This document shows positions 33,387 to 41,089 of a DNA stretch of 64,000 nucleotides, piece by piece. A program made the translations under genes and the position numbers. The notes below the pieces were generated by a model that saw nothing but the letters and a program-made list of their open reading frames with translations, had not been told where the DNA came from and did no database searches. Every line of letters starts with the position of its first letter. The stretch's first letter is position 1. Source of the DNA: Embleya sp049739465 (lineage in GTDB: Bacteria > Actinomycetota > Actinomycetes > Streptomycetales > Streptomycetaceae); NCBI RefSeq assembly GCF_049739465.1, contig NZ_JBMHHY010000004.1, positions 186,001 through 250,000 on the forward strand. The letters run 5' to 3'.

Positions 33387-33770
33387 ATGAACAACCGGAT
33401 CACCCACGCGATAGTCGGCGCCGTCCTCGCGCTCGCGGCCGGCGTGGGCAGCACGGCCGTCACCGCCGGCAGTGCCGGTGCCGCCGTCGTCGCCGACGCG
33501 CCGAGATCGGCCACGATCTCCGCCGCCGCGCCGGGCACCGCCGCCGCCGGGCTCACCCCGGTCTCCCAAGTCGCCCCGCAGGCGCCGGCGCCCGCCGCCC
33601 GGGCCGCGGTGAACTCGGCGGCGGAAAAGAAGAAGAAGAAAAAGGGCTTCTTCGCCAAGCTCGGCAAGTTCCTGCTGGTCGTGGTGATCCTGATCGTGCT
33701 CTTCTTCGTGCTGCTCATCGTCGGCATCGTGTACGCCGCGAAGCGGATCTTCCGTCGCCGTCGCGACTGA
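33387..33770 (+). CDS. Small secreted/membrane protein with Lys-rich C-terminal anchor
   Basis: 127 aa from ATG with GACAGGAAAA upstream. A signal-like helix (HAIVGAVLALAAGVGSTAVT) is followed by an Ala/Pro-rich stretch, six consecutive lysines (EKKKKKKGFFAKLGK, about residues 80-94), a strong hydrophobic segment (FLLVVVILIVLFFVLLIVGI) and a basic end (KRIFRRRRD). I do not recognise the family. Its position after the LCP gene suggests an envelope role. A shared terminator follows. Confidence 0.75.
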   Translation: MNNRITHAIVGAVLALAAGVGSTAVTAGSAGAAVVADAPRSATISAAAPGTAAAGLTPVSQVAPQAPAPAARAAVNSAAEKKKKKKGFFAKLGKFLLVVVILIVLFFVLLIVGIVYAAKRIFRRRRD

Positions 33771-33782
33771 CCCCGAACAGGT

Positions 33783-33809
33783 CCGGCCGCGCGCCCCCCG
33801 CGCGGCCGG
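33783..33809. terminator. 11-bp hairpin between converging genes
   Basis: CCGGCCGCGCG (33783-33793), a 5-nt C loop, and the exact complement (33799-33809), between the anchor-protein stop and the transglycosylase stop. Confidence 0.7.
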
Positions 33810-33821
33810 GCCGCACCCCGA

Positions 33822-34526
33822 TCAATGCCCGCGCAGCGCCTTGTCCGCGGCCGGCTCGTTGCCGTGCAGCCGCTCCAGATACGACTTGGCCTGACTGCCC
33901 GGCGCGGTGCCCCGGGCGAATGCCTTCATGTTGCCCGGGCCGGCGTTGTAGCCCAGCGCGAGCAGCTCCTCCCGGGACAACGACGCGGGCCATTGCGCGG
34001 GCAACTGCGTGCCCAGGTCGTGCAGATACCAGGCGGCGGCCTCGATCGCCAGGTCCGGATGGTCGGGCAGCTCGTCCCAGTTCCGGTTGGCGAAGTCGCG
34101 GCCGACCTTGACCTCGTCGAACGCGGCCCGATGCATGTTGGCGATGCCGAACGCGGAGTCCGGCTTCATCTTCTGCCACGCACGCTCGAGCGCCGGGTCG
34201 TGCGGCTTGTACGACTCGTTGTAGAGGATCGCCATCAGCAGGCGCGGCGCGATGCCGGCCTGACCGGCGTACTTGGTCACCGACGCGGCATAGCGGGCCA
34301 AGTCCCCGTTGCCCGCCGCGACATCGTCCCCGCCACCGGCGCCCCCACCGCCGGAGGTGGTCGCACCGGCTGATCCCGGCGTGCCGTTCGGCGCCGCGGC
34401 GGGCGACGAATCGCCGCCTTGGCAACCGGAGATCGCCACACAACCGACCAGCGCCAGGGCCGCCAGGCCGACCCACCGCCGGGATCGGCGCACCTCGCAA
34501 CCCGCGTCCGTTCCGGCGTCGTGCAC
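33822..34526 (-). CDS. Lipoprotein with lytic transglycosylase-like (SLT) domain
   Basis: 234 aa from GTG 34526, preceded by GGTGGGGGC. The signal peptide ends in a lipobox (LVGCVAISGC), giving a lipid-anchored Cys near residue 36. After a Gly/Ser-rich linker, the SLT-like domain has LLMAILYNESYKPHD with the likely catalytic Glu, then DSAFGIANMHRAAFDEV and LALGYNAGPGNMKAFARG, the last typical of transglycosylases. By family it cleaves peptidoglycan glycan strands. Its upstream element matches that of the LCP gene. Confidence 0.87.
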   Translation of the reverse strand: MHDAGTDAGCEVRRSRRWVGLAALALVGCVAISGCQGGDSSPAAAPNGTPGSAGATTSGGGGAGGGDDVAAGNGDLARYAASVTKYAGQAGIAPRLLMAILYNESYKPHDPALERAWQKMKPDSAFGIANMHRAAFDEVKVGRDFANRNWDELPDHPDLAIEAAAWYLHDLGTQLPAQWPASLSREELLALGYNAGPGNMKAFARGTAPGSQAKSYLERLHGNEPAADKALRGH

Positions 34527-34591
34527 GTATGCCCCCACCCACTCGCGGGCCGGCGCCGCACAAGAGTGGCCCGGCAGTCCGATTTTCACAG

Positions 34592-34599
34592 TTGCGCAA
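34592..34599 (-). promoter_or_regulatory. TTGCGCAA element upstream of the transglycosylase gene
   Basis: Read on the minus strand: TTGCGCAACTGTGAAA; the palindrome ends 66 nt before the GTG start, the same distance as at the LCP gene. Confidence 0.5.
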
Positions 34600-34668
34600 G
34601 TATTGAACCATGGTCGGCCGGTCAAGGTCGGGGGTCGCACCGAGGCCCGACCACCGCCGCGCCGCCGA

Positions 34669-35442
34669 CTACGACCGCCAGCGCGGCTTCCCGCGCTTGC
34701 CACCCGAACCGCCCGTACCGCCGCCGCGCGGGCTCTTGCCGGCCGACCCGCCGGCCGGCTTGCGGCGGGCGGCGGCCGGATCGGGGCGCTTGGTCTTCGC
34801 CTTCTTCGTCTCGGCCGGCGGCGTCGCCGTGCGCCCGCGCGAGCTGTTGACCGTCCGGCCCCGGACGATCCCGATGAACTCCTCGACCAGATCGGTGGTC
34901 TCCTCCTCCGGCCAGGACAGCGCGACGCGCGATTCAGGCGCGTCGGTCAGCGGCCGATAGGTCAGGTCCTTGCGGTGATACAGGCGAGCCAACGACTGCG
35001 GCACGACCAGCAGCCCGACCCCCGCCGCGACCAGTTCGATCGCATCCGCCGTGGTCGCCGGGCGCTCCTTGGCGGCCAGACCCGGCCACTGCTCCCACTC
35101 GAGCGTGTCGTCGAGCGGATGCAGCACGATCAGCTCGGCCAGGTCCGCCGTCGACACCTCGTCCACCGCCGCCACGTCGTGCTCCTTGGGCAGCACGACC
35201 ACCGTGGTCTCCGTGTAGAGCGGGATCGCGCTGAGCCCGGTGCGCTCGATCGGGAGCCGGACCAGGCCCGCGTCCGCGTCCCCGGCGCGCAGTGCGTCGG
35301 CCGCTTCGGCCGCGGTCACCGCCACCAGCGTCAGCGGCACGTCGGGCAGCCGCTCGGTCCAGGTCCGCACCCACTTGGTGGGGGTCACCCCCGGCACGTA
35401 GGCGAGCCGGAACGAAGAGGGTACTTCCGCGCCTGTCACCAC
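34669..35442 (-). CDS. LysR-type substrate-binding domain protein without a DNA-binding domain
   Basis: 257 aa from GTG. It begins directly in the effector domain: FRLAYVPGVTPTKWVRTW, LVRLPIERTGLSAIPLYTET, VVVLPKEHDVAAVDEVSTAD, AAGVGLLVVPQSLARLYHRK. No winged HTH is encoded upstream in frame. The C-terminal ~60 residues are a Lys/Arg/Gly-rich basic tail (KKAKTKRPDPAAARRKPAGG) that could contact nucleic acid. It is divergent from a DUF5997 gene; in streptomycetes these two usually occur together, so a shared function is likely but unknown. Confidence 0.85.
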   Translation of the reverse strand: MVTGAEVPSSFRLAYVPGVTPTKWVRTWTERLPDVPLTLVAVTAAEAADALRAGDADAGLVRLPIERTGLSAIPLYTETTVVVLPKEHDVAAVDEVSTADLAELIVLHPLDDTLEWEQWPGLAAKERPATTADAIELVAAGVGLLVVPQSLARLYHRKDLTYRPLTDAPESRVALSWPEEETTDLVEEFIGIVRGRTVNSSRGRTATPPAETKKAKTKRPDPAAARRKPAGGSAGKSPRGGGTGGSGGKRGKPRWRS

Positions 35443-35497
35443 GTCAGGCTACCGGCCATGATCGGCGGCACCGCACTCGGTCGCTACTCTTGACCCC

Positions 35498-35944
35498 ATG
35501 ACGTCGCACAAGACCACCCAGACGATGAAGCCCGCGACCGCGGCGAAGAAGCTGGGCGTGTACCTCCAGGCCACCCCCGCCGAATTCCAAGAGGGTGTCG
35601 TCTCCCGCGACGAGCTGAACGCGCTCCAGAGCGACCCGCCCGAGTGGCTCCAGGAGCTGCGCCGCAACGGCCCGCACCCGCGGCCCGTCGTGGCGAGCAA
35701 GCTCGGCGTGTCCATCGCCGGCCTCGCGCGCGGCGGCATCACCGACCCGCTGACCACCGAGCAGATCGACGCGCTCAAGGACGAGGGCCCGGAGTGGTTG
35801 CGGCAGGAGCGCGCCGTCCAGGCCGACGTCCGCAAGGAGACGATCCGGATCAAGGAGTTGCACAAGGAGAAGGAGGAGAAGGAAACGAAGGAGCAGGAGC
35901 GGCCCGCGTCGCGCCCCGGGCAGCCGCGCCGCTCGCGTTCCTGA
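35498..35944 (+). CDS. DUF5997 family protein
   Basis: 148 aa from ATG. The conserved core is KPATAAKKLGVYLQATPAEF, VVSRDELNALQSDPPEWLQE and VVASKLGVSIAGLARGGITD. It contains two tandem short helix-turn-helix-like units (the second around LTTEQIDALKDEGPEWL). The C-terminus is a charged coiled stretch (ELHKEKEEKETKEQE). The role is unknown. It is divergent from the LysR-effector-like gene with a 55-bp shared promoter region. Confidence 0.9.
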   Translation: MTSHKTTQTMKPATAAKKLGVYLQATPAEFQEGVVSRDELNALQSDPPEWLQELRRNGPHPRPVVASKLGVSIAGLARGGITDPLTTEQIDALKDEGPEWLRQERAVQADVRKETIRIKELHKEKEEKETKEQERPASRPGQPRRSRS

Positions 35945-35968
35945 CCCTCCCCTTCCGCTCTCCCGCGC

Positions 35969-35999
35969 ACGGTCGCCCGGCCCCGAGCCGGGCGGCCGT
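35969..35999. terminator. 13-bp hairpin after the DUF5997 gene
   Basis: Arms 35969-35981 and 35987-35999 with one G-T wobble and a 5-nt loop; lies between converging genes. Confidence 0.65.
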
Positions 36000-36030
36000 T
36001 CGTGCCCACCGGGTGCCCGCCCGGGACGGC

Positions 36031-37056
36031 TCAGCCCAGATACGCGGGCGCCACCGCCGCCGAGGTCAGCCGGCGCGGGCCGCCGGAGCCGTCGGCGGGC
36101 AGTACGTACAGATCCGCGCCGTAGTCGCCCGGCAGTGCGTAGACCACGGTGTGCGCGTCCGACCACACCACCTGGTCGTCCACGCTGCGCTGCTCGGCCA
36201 GCGGCGTCTCCCGCTGCGAGGCCAGGTCCAGCGCGTAGAGCCGCCAGGGCGCGTCGGCGGACAACCCCGGGACCCGTTTCTTGTACACGATCGTGCTCCC
36301 GTCCGGGGAGAGCGACGGGCACTCGACGTTGGTGTGCAGCACGGTCACCGTACGGTCGGCCAGATCGCCGCGGACCAGATAGGTGTGCCCGCCGGTGGCC
36401 ATCGTCGCGTAGAACGCCCGGTCGTCGGCGAAGGTGACGCCCCAGAAGTTGGCGTCGGCCGCGCTGTGTCCGGCGTTGCCGTCCCGGATCACCCGGAAGT
36501 CCTCGAGGGACGGGGTCAGCTTGCCGGTGCGCAGGTCCACGATCCCGGTCCGGGTGGAGAAGTCGGTGCCCGCGTACGAGTCGCCGCCGACGAACACGGT
36601 CCAGGCGACCAGTGCGCCGCTCGGGGACACCCGGGCCCGGGACGGGATGCCGGGCAACGGATAGCGCTCGCGCTCGTGCAGTCCCGCGTCCAACACCACC
36701 GCGCGGTAGTTCTCCTGGAGTGCGCCGTGTTCGGCCTGGAGGCACACTCCGGTGCCGGCCGAGGCGTGGAAGCGCAGGCACTTGACCCCGGACGCGGTGC
36801 GCGCGCCGTCGGGATCGGCGGCCCGCACGGTGGCCACCTCGTCGCGGTGCGGCCCCCAGGCCAGGTTCCGGAAGACCAGGAGCCGCTCGGCGGTCGAGGC
36901 GAGCGAGACCCGGCCCGAGGCCACCGTCGGGCCGCCGGCCTGTGGCCGGTTCTTGCGGTCGGTACGGTCGACGGCGTGCAGGATGGCCACGACCGCGAGC
37001 ACGGCCAGTACGGTGACCGCCGCGGCGAGGACGAGCAACTTGCGACGTAGCGTCAT
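36031..37056 (-). CDS. Membrane-anchored TolB-like beta-propeller protein
   Basis: 341 aa from an ATG overlapping the exporter stop. An N-terminal signal anchor (KLLVLAAAVTVLAVLAVVAIL) is followed by a beta-propeller with PD40-type blades: RVSPSGALVAWTVFVGGDSY, CPSLSPDGSTIVYKKRVPGL and VVWSDAHTVVYALPGDYGA. These blades resemble TolB/DPP-IV propellers that bind proteins or small ligands; there is no peptidase domain. It is the last gene of a three-gene minus-strand operon with an MFS protein and a phosphoesterase. Confidence 0.87.
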   Translation of the reverse strand: MTLRRKLLVLAAAVTVLAVLAVVAILHAVDRTDRKNRPQAGGPTVASGRVSLASTAERLLVFRNLAWGPHRDEVATVRAADPDGARTASGVKCLRFHASAGTGVCLQAEHGALQENYRAVVLDAGLHERERYPLPGIPSRARVSPSGALVAWTVFVGGDSYAGTDFSTRTGIVDLRTGKLTPSLEDFRVIRDGNAGHSAADANFWGVTFADDRAFYATMATGGHTYLVRGDLADRTVTVLHTNVECPSLSPDGSTIVYKKRVPGLSADAPWRLYALDLASQRETPLAEQRSVDDQVVWSDAHTVVYALPGDYGADLYVLPADGSGGPRRLTSAAVAPAYLG

Positions 37057-38315
37057 GGGGACCCTTCCGCGATCGGGCGCAGCAGTATCGCGCCGGTCGC
37101 ACACGCGGTCAGCGCGACCGCGGCCGAGGTGAGCGCGGCCCGGTCGCCGAAGGCGGTCCAGGCCGCGCCGAACACGATCGAGCAGCCGAAGCGGGCCAGC
37201 GCCTGGCCGGTCTGTACCAACGCCAGCCCGCTGCCCCGCAGTTCGGCGGGCACCACCTCGGCCGCGGCGGCCGGCAGCACCCCGTCGGTGGCCGCGTAGA
37301 AACAGCCGTGCAGGGCCAGCACCAGGCCCGGCAGCCAGCCGGCGCTCGCCGGGGAGAGCAGTACCAGGTAGGCGCCGAGCAGCGCGAAGTGTCCGCCCAG
37401 GAACACCCGTTGCCGCCCGATCCGGTCGGCCAACCGGCCCAGCGGCACGGCAAGGAGCAAAAACGTCGCCGCCGTCCCCAGCGGGAGCAGCGCGAACCAC
37501 CGGTCGGCGACGCCCAATCGGCGCTGGAGCAGCAGATAGATGAAGGAGTCGCTGACCGTGGCCAGCCCGAGCAACAGCGCGCAGCCGGCCAGCCGACGCA
37601 CCTCCCGGCGGCCGAGCAGCGCCAGTGCGGCCCGGAACGAGGGCCGAGGACCGTCCGCGGGCAGCTTCGCCGGGCGGGCGGGCACGAACAGCAGCAGAAT
37701 CAGTACGCCGAGCATCGCGATGCAGAAACTGACCAGGAACACCGCGTCGTAGCCGTCCACGGTGACCCGCAGGATCGCGAACGCGACCAGCGGGCCGAGC
37801 AGGGCGCCGGCCGTGTCCATCGCCCGATGCACACCGAACGCCCGCCCGCGCGCCCGGGGTTCGCAGGACAGCGAGATCAACGCGTCGCGCGGCGCGGTGC
37901 GCAGCCCCTTGCCGGTCCGGTCCGCAGCGAGCACCAGACCGATCGTGGGCAGCGAACCGACCACCAGGAGCAGCGGTTTGCACACCGCCGACAGGCCGTA
38001 GCCCAGGGCCGCGATGCTCTTGTGCCGGCCGCCGCGGTCGGCCAGGTGGCCGCCGAGCAGTCGGACCAGCGCGCCGAATCCGTTGTAGATGCCGTCGAGC
38101 AGGCCGAAGCCCAGTGGGGACAGGCCCAATCCGGCCACCAGGTAGAGCGGCAGGACGGCGGCGACCATCTCGGAGGAGACGTCGGTGACCAGGCTGACCG
38201 TGCCCAGGGCGAGCACTGTCGGGGCCAGGGCGGTGGGGGCGGGGCGCCGCCCGGAGCGGGTGCTCCGGGCGGCGTCGTCCGGCGCGGCCGGGCCGCGGCT
38301 GTCCGCGACATACAC
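37053..38315 (-). CDS. MFS transporter (12 helices)
   Basis: 420 aa from GTG, one base after the phosphoesterase stop. The first helices contain LALGTVSLVTDVSSEMVAAV and the motif-A loop GGHLADRGGRHKSIA; LAADRTGKGLRTAPRDALI is characteristic of a streptomycete MFS group often found beside a TolB-like propeller gene. The substrate is unknown. It overlaps the propeller gene by 4 nt, so the two products probably work together. Confidence 0.9.
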   Translation of the reverse strand: MYVADSRGPAAPDDAARSTRSGRRPAPTALAPTVLALGTVSLVTDVSSEMVAAVLPLYLVAGLGLSPLGFGLLDGIYNGFGALVRLLGGHLADRGGRHKSIAALGYGLSAVCKPLLLVVGSLPTIGLVLAADRTGKGLRTAPRDALISLSCEPRARGRAFGVHRAMDTAGALLGPLVAFAILRVTVDGYDAVFLVSFCIAMLGVLILLLFVPARPAKLPADGPRPSFRAALALLGRREVRRLAGCALLLGLATVSDSFIYLLLQRRLGVADRWFALLPLGTAATFLLLAVPLGRLADRIGRQRVFLGGHFALLGAYLVLLSPASAGWLPGLVLALHGCFYAATDGVLPAAAAEVVPAELRGSGLALVQTGQALARFGCSIVFGAAWTAFGDRAALTSAAVALTACATGAILLRPIAEGSP

Positions 38316-38316
38316 G

Positions 38317-39201
38317 TCAGGGGATCCAGATCCCGGTGATGTCGGCGGCGGATCCGGCCTGTCCGGCGTGCGAGGTGCCGTACATGTCCTCGAGCGTGCG
38401 GAGCAGGTTGTAGTGGTTGTAGGTGGTCGAGCTGGAGCTGCCCGCGCGCACCGGCTGTCCGGAGAAGACGGTCGGGATGCGGTTGCCGCTCAGCCGGTTG
38501 TCCTCGTCGAAGGTGATCACGAGGAGGCTGTTGTGCGTCTGGGCCCACGTGGCGTAGGCGCCGAGGTTGTCCCGGAGCCAGGTGTCGCCGGTGGCCACCG
38601 AGCAGTCGTGCATGTCGCTGCACAGGTTCGGCACCACGAAGGACACGTTGGGCAATGTGGTGAAGTCCGTGGGGAATTGGTCGAAGGTCTGCGCGGTGGA
38701 GGTCGGCACGTTGGAGAAGCCGAACCACGGGTTGTGCTTTTGCGCGTAGTCGCCGCTGCTGCACTCGGTCGAGCCCTGGCTGGGCAGCGACTCGTTGTAG
38801 CTGGCCCAGCTCGCGCCGACGGCGCTCAGTTCACTGGCGAGGTTGGGGGCGTCGGTGAAGCCGGGGTCGTAACAGCTGTCGTCCGTGATGCCCTGGGTGG
38901 AGCCGGAGAACAGCGCGAAGTAGTTGGGCTGGCTGGGGTGTGTCTCGGCGTAGGACTGGGTCAGGTTCGCGCCGCCGGACTTGAGCGAATTGATGTACGG
39001 GGCGCTGGAGTTGCCGATGACCTGGCCGTAGGCGTGGTTTTCGAAGATCACCACGACCACGTGATCGGGGGTGGGTACGGCGGCGGTCGCCGCCGGGGCA
39101 CCGGAGGCACCGCCGACGCAGGCCCACAGACCGGCGAGGGCGGCGGCGACGGCGAGGGAGGTGCGGGTTCGGGTACGACGGAGTAAGGACCAGTCGGACA
39201 C
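38317..39201 (-). CDS. Secreted phosphoesterase/acid phosphatase (PF04185-like)
   Basis: 294 aa from GTG. The signal peptide (TSLAVAAALAGLWACVGGAS) is followed by the alkaline-phosphatase-superfamily core: HVVVVIFENHAYGQVIG with the metal-binding E-N, then THPSQPNYFALFSGSTQGIT, VVPNLCSDMHDC, and LLVITFDEDNRLSGNRIPTV with the D-E-D metal site. The family includes acid phosphatases and phospholipase C-like enzymes that release phosphate outside the cell. It heads an operon with the MFS and propeller genes. Confidence 0.9.
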   Translation of the reverse strand: MSDWSLLRRTRTRTSLAVAAALAGLWACVGGASGAPAATAAVPTPDHVVVVIFENHAYGQVIGNSSAPYINSLKSGGANLTQSYAETHPSQPNYFALFSGSTQGITDDSCYDPGFTDAPNLASELSAVGASWASYNESLPSQGSTECSSGDYAQKHNPWFGFSNVPTSTAQTFDQFPTDFTTLPNVSFVVPNLCSDMHDCSVATGDTWLRDNLGAYATWAQTHNSLLVITFDEDNRLSGNRIPTVFSGQPVRAGSSSSTTYNHYNLLRTLEDMYGTSHAGQAGSAADITGIWIP

Positions 39202-39410
39202 GGCTTGTTCTCCGTTTACGTCGAGTGACGGGTTGTACCGCGTGCGCGATGGCGCACTCAGACGCTAGGGAGTAGCCGGGTTCGTCCGGAAGACGCCCGG
39301 AAGTGAAGTTCGCGCAAAGGAAAGCGGGGAAACCGGTCACCGGAACGTCGACAGGATGTCGTCGAAACGTCGAGTGCCGGGCGCGGCACCGGGGCGTGTC
39401 ACCGGAGGCG

Positions 39411-39443
39411 GCCGAGCCGGGGTCCGGGTGACCCCGACTCGGC
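39411..39443 (-). terminator. 14-bp hairpin with one mismatch
   Basis: GCCGAGCCGGGGTC (39411-39424) pairs with GACCCCGACTCGGC (39430-39443), 18 nt past the stop of the phosphatase-family gene at 39462. Confidence 0.65.
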
Positions 39444-39461
39444 TCCCGGTGTCGCGCCCGG

Positions 39462-40283
39462 TCAGCGAGAGCGCGGGGTGAGCCCGGCGGTCGCCAGCAG
39501 GTACGCCGTCATCGGGGCATAGTCCCGCGCGTCCTCGATGTGGTCGTCCAGGGGGACGGTCACCGTGATCGTGCCCTCCGCCTCGCCGAGGAACAGGGCC
39601 GGGTCGTTGCAGTCGGCGAACGCGGCGGTGGGGATGCCGTGTTGGCCGGCGCGCCCGGCCCAGCCGTGGTCGGCGACGACCAGATCCGGCCACGCCTGTC
39701 CGCTCTCCTTGAGCGCGTCCAGGATCGCCGACATCGGCTGCGGGGCGTGGGTGTGCCACAACGTGGCCCCGCTCTCCAGGACCGCCACCCCGCCGAACTG
39801 GCGGACCTGGCCCTTCGTGTCGTCGTCCCCCTCGGTGACCCGCAATCCCCGGGGGATGTCCACGATCTCGGCGCCGGCCGCCCGCAGCGCCTCGGCGATC
39901 GCGCGGTGCACGTCGAGCAGGCCGCCGGGGTGTCCGGTCGCGACCAGGACCCGCGACCGCCGGGCGGCGGCGTCGCGCAGCAACGCGGCCATCCGGTCCA
40001 GGCCGTCCAGGGTGCGCATCGGGTCGATGGTGTCCTGCCCGGCCCGGTGCGCGGGGTCGGCCTCCACGCCCGCCCGCTCGGCCAGCACCGCGAGCACGTC
40101 CTCCGCGCTCTTCCAGCGATCCCCGAGGTCCAGGCCCAGCCAGTAGCGCCGGTTCCCCTCGACCAGTTCGGTGTAGTGACGGAGATTGACCTCCCGGGGC
40201 GTGGCGACGAGACCGGCGATCCGGGTCGTCACCAGGTGCCGGAGCAACTCGCCGCGGGACGGTGGGGTGTTCGGCGTCGTCAT
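39462..40283 (-). CDS. Phosphatase-family protein (actinobacterial PF15698-like)
   Basis: 273 aa from ATG (MTTPNTPPSRGELLRHLVTT). It contains the blocks of a well-conserved streptomycete family annotated as phosphatase: VNLRHYTELVEGNRRYWLGL, AGQDTIDPMRTLDGLDRMAA, VLVATGHPGGLLDVHRAIAE, LVVADHGWAGRAGQHGI and AFADCNDPALFLGEAEG. There is no transmembrane region. The true substrate is not known to me. It lies upstream of, and divergent from, the lanthipeptide genes and is probably unrelated to them. Confidence 0.85.
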   Translation of the reverse strand: MTTPNTPPSRGELLRHLVTTRIAGLVATPREVNLRHYTELVEGNRRYWLGLDLGDRWKSAEDVLAVLAERAGVEADPAHRAGQDTIDPMRTLDGLDRMAALLRDAAARRSRVLVATGHPGGLLDVHRAIAEALRAAGAEIVDIPRGLRVTEGDDDTKGQVRQFGGVAVLESGATLWHTHAPQPMSAILDALKESGQAWPDLVVADHGWAGRAGQHGIPTAAFADCNDPALFLGEAEGTITVTVPLDDHIEDARDYAPMTAYLLATAGLTPRSR

Positions 40284-40588
40284 GCGCCCATTGTGCGCAC
40301 ACGGCAACCGCCCGGTGGTCGCCGACCCCCTTCCCGCCGGCCGATTCCGGCCTGCGACGCCAAGAGTTCACGAGCGCGAAATCGCGCCACAAGTCGGCCG
40401 ATTCGTTACGTTCTCCTTTGGTCGCGCAGCATGGAGACTAATGGTCGCCGGTACGCCGGCCCATCTGCCCCGGCCGTACCAGCGGCCGGGGTGTGGCGCG
40501 GTGACCGGAACAACCGGCCGGCTCTACGGCTGTGTGACGAGGCAAGGTTCGTGTACTGATCTGCCCGCCCTTTGCAGGAAGGATCGAT
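40284..40588. other. 305-bp divergent region upstream of the lanthipeptide precursors
   Basis: No gene seen. A locally AT-richer part at 40395-40445 (GATTCGTTACGTTCTCC) and the stretch GTGTACTGATC (40551-40561) are the most promoter-like. AGGAAGGAT just before 40589 is the ribosome site, repeated exactly before the second precursor. Confidence 0.5.
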
Positions 40589-40753
40589 ATGAGCCCCGTA
40601 CAGGTGGAAATCCGCGACGCCGGTCCGCTGGACGTCGAGGTCGAAGAGGAATTCGTGATCTTCGAGGACGAGACGGACCCGGAACGCCGCATCGAGGCGT
40701 GTCTGCCCGAGCCGTGGCCCACCGCCACCACCCGCGTCGGGTGTGACCGGTAG
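40589..40753 (+). CDS. Lanthipeptide precursor peptide 1
   Basis: 54 aa from ATG with AGGAAGGAT six bases upstream. The leader is very acidic (VEVEEEFVIFEDETDPE, residues 16-32) and ends in R33 R34. The C-terminal part holds C38 and C52, and Thr at 45, 47 and 48 in PTATTRVGC; there is no Ser outside position 2. The downstream LanKC/LanL synthetase is the evident modifying enzyme. A methyllanthionine from one of T45/T47/T48 to C52 is the simplest ring; C38 has only T29 upstream as a partner. No transporter or protease gene is adjacent. Confidence 0.85.
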   Translation: MSPVQVEIRDAGPLDVEVEEEFVIFEDETDPERRIEACLPEPWPTATTRVGCDR

Positions 40754-40796
40754 GCGTTTGCCGCTTCGCCCGCCCATTTCACCAGGAAGGATCGAT

Positions 40797-40967
40797 ATGA
40801 GCCCCGTGACGACCGAGATCCGCGACGCCGGTCCGCTCGACGTCGAGGTCGAAGAGGAAATCGTGATCTTCGAGGACGAGACGGACCCGGAACGCCGCAT
40901 CGAGGCGTGTCTGCCCCGGCCGTGGCCCACCGCCACCACCCGCGTCGGGTGTCACTGGCAGGTCTGA
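40797..40967 (+). CDS. Lanthipeptide precursor peptide 2 (tandem duplicate)
   Basis: 56 aa from ATG; the ribosome site AGGAAGGATCGAT is the same as for precursor 1, with start codons 208 bp apart. Differences from precursor 1 are few: TT for QV at 5-6, I for F at 22, R for E at 41, and the tail after C52 (HWQV instead of DR). All Cys and Thr of the putative core are conserved. The pattern, with change concentrated next to the rings and in the tail, fits two active variants. The synthetase gene starts 122 nt downstream. Confidence 0.85.
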   Translation: MSPVTTEIRDAGPLDVEVEEEIVIFEDETDPERRIEACLPRPWPTATTRVGCHWQV

Positions 40968-41089
40968 TCCGGATCGTCCCGGCGATCCGGCCGGGCCCGA
41001 TCCACCGTTCCGCCCCCGAGCAAGACCACCCGCCCGGGGGCGGCGGCGGTGCGCGGCGCCCCCGGATCCAGAACGGCAGGAGAACGCGA

